This document shows positions 37,501 to 49,500 of a stretch of DNA of 64,000 nt, piece after piece. The notes beneath the pieces are model-generated. The model made no database searches. It was not told the origin of the DNA and saw only the letters and a list, made by a program, of their open reading frames with translations. Numbering within the stretch: the first letter of the stretch is position 1; each line of letters opens with the position of its first letter. Location of the stretch: positions 43,623,858 to 43,687,857 of the forward strand of contig NC_083598.1 in the NCBI RefSeq assembly GCF_020882245.1. The letters run 5' to 3'. Position numbers and translations under genes: made by a program. The DNA comes from Rhopalosiphum padi. Taxonomy: Eukaryota; Arthropoda; Insecta; Hemiptera; Aphididae.

Positions 37501-40500
37501 GACGACGACGACAACGTTTATTGTCGTGCAATAATACGTGCCCCTCTATACGATATAATAACAGTACGTACGTAATAAGATATAATATTATAATGCATTG
37601 TTAATATTATGCATGTACGATGTGATACGGGAAATTGCCAACAGTCGTGTGTTGCATTCGCGTTATCCGCGGAGCTTTTCGGTTTACCGCCGTTTTCCAA
37701 TAGTAATAATAATATGATGATGATGATGATGATGATGATGGCGATGACGATATTGCCTATACAATATTAATCGACCGCATTATTATTGCACGTCGGCATC
37801 GCGCGGACCGCGACGACAGACTCGCGAAGATAATATCATATTATGTTATGAAAAAACGCTCGAAACCGTCCGCGCGCGAATATAACGCGTCGAGTAAACA
37901 TTCTGCGAGCAGTCGCGTACGACCGAAATTCAAATTTATTTGCCCGTATTATGATGCTCTCGGCACTCGGGTGTTTCGAATGTCCGCGGAGGAAAACAAA
38001 TACTGCCGTGTGCGATTTGCTTTTTTATTTAGTCAATAGCGTTTAATTAACCGTGTAAATAAAAGTGTTTACTCGAGTTCTGCAGCTGTAATACGCGCGC
38101 GTACTGCTTATCTCGGACTTAATTTTAATACGCCGACGGTGTACCGATATATTGTTGTATATAATTGACCTTTATTTCTAATTTTATGTTTAGATTTTGA
38201 CATTTTATTGCATAAAAAAATAATTTCAACATAATATCAGTTGACTACGTAATATGTATTATAATACATGAATGACTTTGTGAATTTTTAGCACATAGAT
38301 ATTGAAATTATAATATAACAGTTTTGGTGATCACTTCCTATTCAAACGGCTGTTTGACCAATCTGTATAAGAGAGTTATATTGGTTTTATGACAAACTCA
38401 AGTATTATTCTTTTCGTCGTATTTCAATCAAAACTCAATTTTTATTAGTTACATTATGAAAACGTTAATGACAATATTAATGATATACTCTTAAATTATT
38501 GTTTTACAAGTAAAAAATAAAACATTAATTAATATAAATGGTAGAGTCTAAAATTTAAATTTAAATTTGATTATAAACTTATAATAACTGTGTTAATTTA
38601 AATACAAAAATATATTTATAAATATTGTAAATGTTGGTAATTTTTAATACTCGCGACTTAATATGAATTTTTTGTAGTATAAAAATTAAAATTCAAAGTA
38701 TTTTAGAGAACTTTTTCAATAAAATTAAACATAAGTCGTAGCAAAGGTCATTTATATAACAAATATAAAAAAATAAGTACCCTTAACACTATAATGGTCT
38801 ATATGGATTTAAGTGGTTTCATAATTTGCTAAAAGAAAATATTAAATCATTTTTATTTCCATATAGTGGCTAAAAGTTAAATTACAAAAACTAAAATGAA
38901 CAAAAGAACAATAGGAGTATTAAATAAGCGGTTTCATTCTTTTATTAAACTATTATTTGTTTAGATGAAGTTTTTGAAACTTAAATTTCTGTTGTTTTAA
39001 TATAATAAATGTGTTACATACCGTCAAGACTTGTAAATTGTTTTCAAAAACAATGTATGTAAGTATGTTTAATGTCAATAAAATATATTCTGCATTATGA
39101 TTAGTAATTTGGTTTTATGCATATCAGTGTATATCACATAATACAATATGCGTACACTGTTTGTATAATGTATGTTATAATATGTAATATACTAATATAT
39201 ATGTATAATGTGTATTGTATATTATCTTCATATACATCTAAATTTCTAGCTTATGTTAATCACTTTAATACTATATATCCATGAAAAACAAGTAAAGAGT
39301 ACTTAAATAACAAATTTGTTTTAACTAACAAGAAATTTAAATATATCTACAATAATATGATAATGTAGCATAAAGTGGTATATTGGATTATTAGTTATTA
39401 CTTTTAAATTAAGTTTACTTAGTTCTATAAATTATACATAATTTACTTAGATAATATTGTGTTTATCATAACATGTATTATACAGACGTATTCATTTTAG
39501 GTAAATTTAAATTGCAATATGTTAGATTTTATTTATATTAATAACTTAAGATTTTTAAAAATTTTAGTTCTAATAAATAAATACACAATATAGTTAATAT
39601 TAAAAAGATATAATACTTTGTACATATTATTATAAATAATTTGAAATATTGTTTTAGTGATAATTTGTACTAAAAGTAAAAACATATTCAAAAATGTATT
39701 TGTGAACTACAAAATCCCGAGTCTATTATTGTATATTACTTATGAACATATAATATTATAAGCATTTTTTTTTTTTTGAGATATTATATAGGATGAAATA
39801 TAGCCTTTTCTAGTTCTAGCTACGTAGATAGATGGGAAAAAAAGCAGTATCAGATTTTTATACTCTTTAAAATAATAAAAAACAATTAGTTTACATAAAA
39901 ATTACGTTATGACAGTTTTTTGTAGTTTTTATATATATATATTTATTATTCAGAGGAAACACTTTGAACACGTCTATCATTAGATAGTTTATTAAAAAAG
40001 TTATAGCTAACGTAATTTGTAAAATTGTTTTGAAAATCTGTTCGTATAGTGCTAGATTTTTGTATTCCAACTTTGTATGGGAAACGAAAGTTTCACCATT
40101 AATAAAAAAAAATATTTATATATTAGCATAAAATATAAATTCAAATACGTTTTAGGGTTATCTGTATTTATACAATTTGATTGACATTCATATGGGGAAA
40201 AAAATACATTTTTTTTTAGCTATTCATAAATCGAACGTGCGGATTAAACAAATATGTTTATGTTAATAATGTTATTATATTTATAAAATTATGTGCAAAG
40301 TCAATTTTAATGTTTAAATCTATTAAATATGCATATTGCATATCTTCGTTCAAGAAAATCACAATTTCTACAGGTATCAGAGATTAATTTTACGAGACTG
40401 GATAACGCGTATGAATCACAAACGATATCCTCCGTGACGTCTATGCATGAATATATAATTATATTATACAGTAAAACTTTCATTAACGTTCACCTCTATG

Positions 40501-43500
40501 TGATGGTTTTTTATATATTTTTATTCCATCAAACGTTATTTAAAAAAATACATTAATACCTTTGTATTGCGGGCACTTTAAAAAACGGTCATAATATATG
40601 TTTATTAAATAGAACGATATGTTAAATTATTTTTATTATTTTTGGTAGTTTAAGAATAACACCAATCTTATCAAACGTTCAGCACTAGCTACGTAAATTA
40701 TCGGTCTACCGAGTTTTAGGATACATTTAATCAGCTACTAATAAATACTATACGGTTTAATAATTCGATTCAAATGTTTTGTATATATTTTTTTACTTAT
40801 TTGTTATAAAAATAAGAAATAAAATTAGGTACGACCGAGATTTTTCTCTGTAGCCAGCCGGACCAACCCGTCCCTACAAACCCCTGCTATGATAACGAAA
40901 CGGACATGACGGATTTGTGTATTTTTATTTTTATTATGTTTTATGATAAGTGTCCAATGTTAGTTTATAGCGAGCTTTTTGAATCGTATACGCCATATGA
41001 TTAGTGCGATGCATATTATTACTGAGACGTGGTGTGTAATGTGTATATCATACTTATTGTATATATGATTTAAATCTAGATTTAGAAAATACATATCGGC
41101 AGGCATGGATTTTCGGTTTGAGAAATATTTTGAAACTTTATAATTATATACTTAAACTCTTTGACGTTTTGACGTATGGAGTGCATTAGTAATACTATAC
41201 TTAAACGTCATTATAAATATTCGTTTGAGCGTCGTCTTATACAGAAGAATTGAAAGCACTTGACATTAATTTGCATTTCTGAAACAAAAAGGCAATAAAG
41301 GTCGGAGAAACGAAATTTATGTAAAGTGTGATTGTGACAACACTCGAAGATTAATTTTAAAACAACTCATAAGTCTCTTTTCGGAAACGCGTATCTTTTT
41401 TTTTTTTTTAAATATTAAATTAACTTGACAACTCTAAACGTCTATTCAGTCATAATATATTGTGCTCCCTGCTCTCTCGTGTTGTGCACTGCAAAGAGTG
41501 TACGTGACGTTTACGAGAACGAGTGAAAAGACCATCATAATAATTGGGTTTTTCTTCCACATTATAAAATCAAGAACGAGAAACAAGTGGCGCGTACGTA
41601 TATATATATTATATTTAGTATCCTTCTCCGGCGGACGGGCACTCGCCAAAATTATCTACGTGGAATACGATGGTCGTCTTTAATTTCACGTCACCCGCCA
41701 CTGTATAGATCTATATACACGCGTGCAGACGGAGAAAGATGGACTCGTGTTGAATTTTAACTACTTAAATACTCCCGGCGTGCCCGTGTACTCTTCACCG
41801 TCCCGCGCCACCACCACCGCCACCATGTTTGTAAACTTTATACTCTACTAGCAATGTCTTCAGTGCTCCCGGGGGTGTAATCCGGCTCTAATCCTGCCGT
41901 TTATTAGTTTCGAGTTGGCGATGCAAAAGTTTTGTCAAAACAGTCGAGACGGGTTGAAAGGGTGACGAAAAAAAAACGTCAAACTGAAAAAAAATACTAC
42001 TAACTCTTAACTTGAGGGGTATTTATATTTTTATGATATATATATTTTTTGTCTTTTATTCAGAAACTTAAGTATCAAAATATACGCGACACGACAACTT
42101 AACACTATAATATTTTGACTAATACTAGTAATAATATATTGATGATGACAATCATGATTTTTCGTCAAAGTTCATCAATAAAAGATCTATTGAGAGGAAT
42201 AGGTATATTGTATTATCTACGGTTTTTAAATTGTGTGTAAAATAATTCACACGGAAAACAATAATCATATATTTTAAAATGCAAATAGGTATGATTTTAT
42301 TTATGATTTCACAGTTAAATTTTTCCAATATTTGAACCTTGAAATCGTATAAATATAGAGGACTAGAATTAAGGATGTTTGTACCCAGGTCATAAATTTA
42401 TTAAAAATATAAAAAATAATATTAAGTATATTAAATCCATATATTAATCATCCATTTTCAGTTATTTAGGTTATATTTCTATGCCATAATAAGTTCTACG
42501 GTCTACGCCCTGCACCGAGATTTTATTATCAGAATATATCAAAATATAGTTGTTTCACACTATTACAAAGATTTTAGAAATTATTAAAGAAAAACGTACC
42601 TCTTTTGATGGGAATAAAATATAAATTTAAAAAAATAGTCAAACTTGTCCTGGAAGAGTGAAACTTATTTGGAAGAGTTGTGTATTATAATAATAGAAAG
42701 TAGACTTGAAACAAAACAATGTGTAGGCTAAATATTTTTAATACTTACATAACATAGAATAATTTTAAAAAAAGGGCGAAGAATTCAAAATCTATAAAGA
42801 ATCAAAATAATAAAATCCGAAGAATCGATTTTAGTTGATAATTAAAGCTGCAAGCAGACCTAGGGGTTAAAAAACAAAATATCATGCGTGCGACGATTTG
42901 GTTTCAAACTAGCCGAAATTACATACACGTTTAATATAAAGTGGTGCTTACTTGTAAGTTTACTCGAAACATAATTATTGTGAGTATAATATAGTATATA
43001 CATTGCGTGTAAAACGACTCTATAGTTTTATTTCGTGGGCGTAACGTTTGGCGGGAGAAGAGCAAGTGAAAGTAAACTATTTGTGGAACACATGTTACGT
43101 GTACTCCTCTGAAAGACCGTAACGGGGTAAAAACCATAAAGAAAGTATGGCCCTGAAAACGGAAGCGGACATTCTGAGTGCAGCGTGGGATGAACTTTCC
43201 GTAGAGGGTTAGGTCTGAGATAATGTAATTGAACTTTATAGTTTCTACTCAACCCCTTTCTAGCCTAACCACCAGCAATTAGCTTCGCCCAAAAAGCACT
43301 TTCAGTATGCTTCCCCTCTCATCAACTACCATGTGCGTGTCGTCACTCATAATCCCTGGACCTTTTCAACGGCGTTTGGACGAGCATCGCGTCCTTAGAT
43401 AAAACACGTCCGTAATCCTTTTATAGATGAATAATTAATCATATTCAACATATTTCGGAGACACATGGTTAGAACAGAGAAGTGAGGTGGTGGTGGAAGC

Positions 43501-46500
43501 GAGAGATTAAAACCGAAAGCGATTTAATAACGGATTCGTCTTCGCCGCCGGCTAAACACTGAGTTTTATCCGCAGCTAATATATTCATTAAAGTCTCTAT
43601 AATAACCATCACGCGATTTGAATTTTTTTTTTCAAATCTATCGTGAAGTGTGTAAATAAACTACACCGTCTTGACGCGAATCTGTTGCATTATCATCCGG
43701 ACGATCGACGTGTCCAGGGAAAATAAAAATCATGACGAAAAAATAAAAACAAAAATTGAACGTATAGGTTGAATATGAGATTCAAACAGGAAAAATTATT
43801 AGAGTAAAACCAATAAATTCGGTATCGTTAAGTGCATTTGTTCAATAACGTATTATACTCGAGTTGATTTCGTGGTTTCGTGCGTAGAACAGGGACGGAA
43901 GGCTGATTGCGGCAAAGCCAATAAACCAATGCACACGGGAATAGGTATTTGATACACTCTCTTGCCCCACTCCCATCACTCTTATACCGAGTGGATTTTA
44001 TATCTGTTGTTTCCGATGAGGTTTATATCTAGTTGTTCGTTAAGTAAAACGTCATTTGGAGACCGTCGTTGTATGTCTGGCGTCGCTACCTATTCGAGTC
44101 AAAGATTTTACTGATAGGGCATATAAGACCACCGGATGTTAGGTCATTTCATATTTTCTCGTCATGAAACTGTGACGAGGAAAAAAATATCGATTTATTT
44201 AACTCATTTCCTACCGACCGTGTGTTTATATTCGATAAAACATATAAACAATTTTTATTTACACTAGTCTGAGAATGTTATCAACGCTCCCAGATTTTCA
44301 TTCGGATCGTTTTACAGTAAGCCGCGATTTTCCAAATATATAATTATAATTTATTGACAATTATATACCTATTTGACGTAAACTAAAAATTCTAATAAAG
44401 TAAATTAATTTCTTTAGTTATCAACAATTTTTTTTTTAACATCAAAAACAAAACATTTAATTTTATAATGCTTAGCAGACTACAATTTGATGATATTATG
44501 TATATTTAATGTATATTATATTATTTACTTTAAATTAAATTAAATTAAAAAATAATAAATTGTCATTAAATAAATTGAATTTGTATTCATCATAATATCG
44601 TAACTACCCTTTTTAGTATTTTTAACAACTATCATTTGCTATTTGTTTATCATTTATTCATTTATCAAGTATATAATTGTTATACTTAATGAATCATACG
44701 TAATACTTTCTCATATTATCTAATAAAATTATATTTAAAAATAATAATTTATATTATACGATTACTCGTATATTTGAATCAAACAAATATTATTTTAATT
44801 GTTATTGATACAACATTCTATTATAATTTATACTATGATATAAAAATACATTATTCATTTAATAACACATTTAATTGTACATTATAAATATTATTATTAT
44901 TGATTACTATTTTTTTTATATTATTATATATATATATATTATACTATTTAGCCATAATATTACGTACAAGCTATTTTATTGAAAATGCTAATTTTAAAGT
45001 TGTAAAATAAACGACGATGATACGTTCCCAGTTTAATAAAATCTTTTAGTTTACATTTTTATATCTCTAATACATCGAAGTTTTTTTTAAGTCATCGTTA
45101 TATAATGTAAAACGGTGAAGTTTGTTGTAGAATCTACAACAACTATTTCTTGAGAAGCGATTAACGTGTTCAACATGAGTGTATTGGACGAAAAATATAA
45201 TACAGTTTTGTATTCATATTATATACATTTATTATATACCTAATACCTATACATTATATAGTTTATTGAATTCGGTATTGAGTATTATCTGATAATTTAG
45301 AATTTTCTATTAGTTTGTAATAAAAATAAATCAAGTTTTGGTAAATATTAAAATATACTGGTTATTAGAAAATTAAAAATAATAAATTATCCATCAAATC
45401 GTTGTGTTTATTATGAGCCTATAACACAACAAGAATATATTTATATAGTAAATTAAATACCATTATTTTTATTTAATTTTAAAAGTGATTTGCGAGAAAT
45501 AGAAGAATTTGTAAACTTTAAAAATTAAAAAAAAATTATTTCGGTTTGAAAATTGTCACTTTGATTTCAATTCTAGATTACTTCGTAATTAAAACCAGTT
45601 AAATAACATACGTTTTAAATTTATCAGCCTTGCTAATCGGTAACATACTGTGAATTTATTAATTTATCTAATTTAACTGATTTTTTTACCCTTCTTTTAC
45701 CAATATATTTAAAAAAAGGTCTAATTCGTTATGCTAAATATAAATAATATACGAGTAATATACTCCTCCCTTTTTTATTGAAAGGTTTTTGGTAACTCCT
45801 TATAATACACTGGCATTTACTTTTATTAAACACACAAAAAGAGCTACATAAATGTTTAGTTTCAATTAAGCGTTAAGCGCACTATGATAAATGTCAATAT
45901 CATATATTACTAAATGTAGAAAACTGTGTGTAATTTTTTATCATAATCATTACTATATTTGGTCATTTGCTACATAATATTTTATTTTATTTTTCATTTG
46001 TGCCCTATAAAAAATTCAACTATGAATTATAATAAAATATATTATGCAAATGATATTGAAATAAAAATATATAATACATATAAAAAAAACTTCTGCATAG
46101 AACACAGATGACATCACGCCATACTCTCGAGTTCACTAAATTGCGTACTTATACTTTTAACTAAAAAAAATGAAAAAAAAAAATGATCAAAATCACGATA
46201 TCGACTGTACAGTAAGTTTATTATAGTAGACGACACACATTATCATAACAATGGCGTGTGACATTGTTTCTTGGATCCTATTGTACAGCGCAACACACAC
46301 GTGTACCTAACATGATAATAATATATAATTTATTATATTATATGTACATAACAATTTAGGTGGACTGGTGTTGTATAACGTTTACCGTACGTTTTAATTA
46401 AAACTATTATATTGTTGAGCGATATCGTTCTGTACTTACATTCGACGTCGAGTATAATGCGCTTGCTAACTGACGGCGGCACACCATTGCTAGCGATACA

Positions 46501-49500
46501 GAGATATGCGCCCATATCCGCTCTGTTGACTCTTGTCAAGTTTAACGTGTCGCCGAACAGCTTCTCCACTGCTGTAAATACACGTACGACAATCAAACAG
46601 ATGAAAAAAAAAAATTAAAGCACCTTGAACAACAGTGATAGAAATATCGATTTAATATTATTATTGACTTTGAGTTAATTTATACAACCATGAGATGATA
46701 TGCCTTACATAATATAGGTTTTTTTACAGTGATTATTATTATAATAATACTAGATCATTATAAGCCTTAGAGTAAAATATTTTGGTTTCGTGGGTTTAAG
46801 ATAAATTGACAAACGAGAAAAATATATAGAAATGTTTATGCAACTTACTTCGAATTTAAAATCAGTAAATCTCTGTACATCTACTTAAAGCTTTTCAGTT
46901 TTTCTACTTAAATATTCTCGATTTAAAACAATATCGATTGCTTTGTTTATTTAATTTTAAATCATGGCTTATTCAAATGAAATGATCAATAATATATTAA
47001 AATTATATAAAAAAGAGCTCAGAGTTTCAGATGTAATAAAATATTACTTTAAAAAATTACAGCGTTGATAATTTAGCTATTTTTTGTAGAGTATTATATT
47101 ATGTTAATGGTTTGCAATAAAACAAATAAAAATGAAAACTACATATTAGATTATCATATTTTGTTTTACATTCGAGCTTTTAAAACTAACAATATTTATT
47201 AAATAAAACTAATGAATCGTTCTCAAATAAATGTAGTATTTTTTCATAAAAATATTAATTCAGAATAACAAAATATTGTAATATTTATGAAATAAACGAT
47301 GCCTATAATGACTTATGTATTTATGTCATAACTCATAGCTTCTAACATGCATACTCGATAATGAATGTAAAAAATAATCTGTATCAGTTTTAAAAGCAAC
47401 GCCATTTGATTATTCAAAGGATTAAATAATTAGTACATGATCCTTTGACTGTATTTTTTCACTACTTAACAAACAATCATATATATTATATAAAGGAAAA
47501 CATAAAAACAATATCTTTGCTAATCTGATGTTTATCCGATAAAATTGTCTATTTAATGGATTTCTGTATTAAGATATAAGTTAATTAATATCTATCATAA
47601 AATGTTCAGTTTTTAAGATCAACAATTGACCATCAAACACTTGATGGTAGTTAAAAGAACATTTTATTTTTACTCAGTTCTTACACATATTTATCATTCC
47701 GTAGTATGACTCGTAAGTCTTACTAGTCACCTCTTCTACATAAACGTAATAAAAATAATATAGATAATTTATAAAAATATGGAAGTAAATAATAACGATT
47801 GGCTTTTGAAACCAAAAATAATTTAATTACTATAAGTTATTTATTATATTATAATATTACTTATTTTTAATGTTTTCGTTTAATTTAAATGTTTTTTGTT
47901 TTTTAGGTAATAAATACTATGACAACGGAGTGTTTTTTTTTTTTTTTTTTTATTTCACCACTGAGTAAAACATTTCTACAATACATTTAAAGTATTTTAA
48001 ATGATATAAAGAATGTTTGAAACTAACAGCAATATGGATATTCATTTCTAAAACAATTCGTCTGTTACATTGATGAATAAAAACTATTCTAATTATTTGG
48101 ACCAACAAAAACCACAAGAAAATCATGTATTTGGCGGTGGACATATTATTCGTCAATATATGAGTGGTGTAGGCGTTATCACAGAAAGGTATATTCCAGA
48201 TTACTATTTATTGTTTTTCGAATCAGCAAATACCTCAGATCAGTCTGCGTCTATTTCTGATGTAAAATCACTAGAATATTTAATGGGAGAAAAAGAACAA
48301 AAAGAGGAAGAAGAAAAATGCAATTTAACTATACCAATAAATTGTCCATGTTATGATAAAGCATGGAAAGAAGAATTAAGAAAAAATAGATCGTTTATGA
48401 ATATTTTGTCATCAGTATTTCAAACTATCATATCGAAAATAACTAAATTATCAAGGCTTATAGGTATACGAGGTGTCCCACGAAAATCTTACAAATGAAA
48501 TAACTGGTTCTAATCAATATTTATAAAAAATTTCATTTAAATAATATTCATATAGGCACTTACTAAAGTTTAATTATTATGTTATGCATTTTAAAAAAAT
48601 AATCATAAATAAACGTACCATTTTTAAACCTAAGAATAAAATAATTCAAAATAAGATGCTGTAAAGTTTACATTTCCATAAAAATCGTATAACAATGGAA
48701 TTAGTTTATCATGCGTGATATACATTCATCTCATATGTGGTTAGCCCGAAAAGCCGTAAAATCCAGTTGGAAATTAAAAAATTGATATTTTTTATCAAAA
48801 AAAAAAAAAATTAATCAACAAACAAGGCGAAAATCTTGAAATCCAATTTTATGTTAATTGAAAAATACAAAGACAAAAAACATTAATTATATTTTAATAA
48901 AAGATATTTATTTTATTTTAATTTAATCGATTATACTAATATTAAAGTTCATAAAAAGTGGATTTTTCTTATCTATTTTTGAAAACAAATCGTGATACTC
49001 TAAATATTTTTTAAAGTTTGAGAGTTATCTTTGATATTAGTATTTAGTTGGTCCTATGAGAATATTTCATTTATTTTTAACGTAAGAAATATTTTATAAG
49101 CAATCTTGTTGTAAGAACCAAATAAATTTAGAAAAATGAAATAAACATTTGGTATTATTAATTCTTTCGTTTTTTGTGATATTATTACAATATTCCACAG
49201 CAACAAATTTTCCCTATATTATTAAAATTGGTTGAGTAAATTCAAATACACTTTTCGATTATGTATTATACATATACGCATAAAAATGTAGCGGAAGTAA
49301 ATTACCCCAAAATCGTTCTACCAAGATTTAAAATGAACTACTGATGTAAAGACTCTATACAATAGAACTGTATTCTAGGATAAACCTAGTTGAAAATACG
49401 CTGTATTGTTAATAAATATCTTAAACTTAAAAACTTTAATATTGGTATTTTAAAAAAATAATAAAATTTTCTTTTAAAAAAAATAAACGTAGTTATGTTG

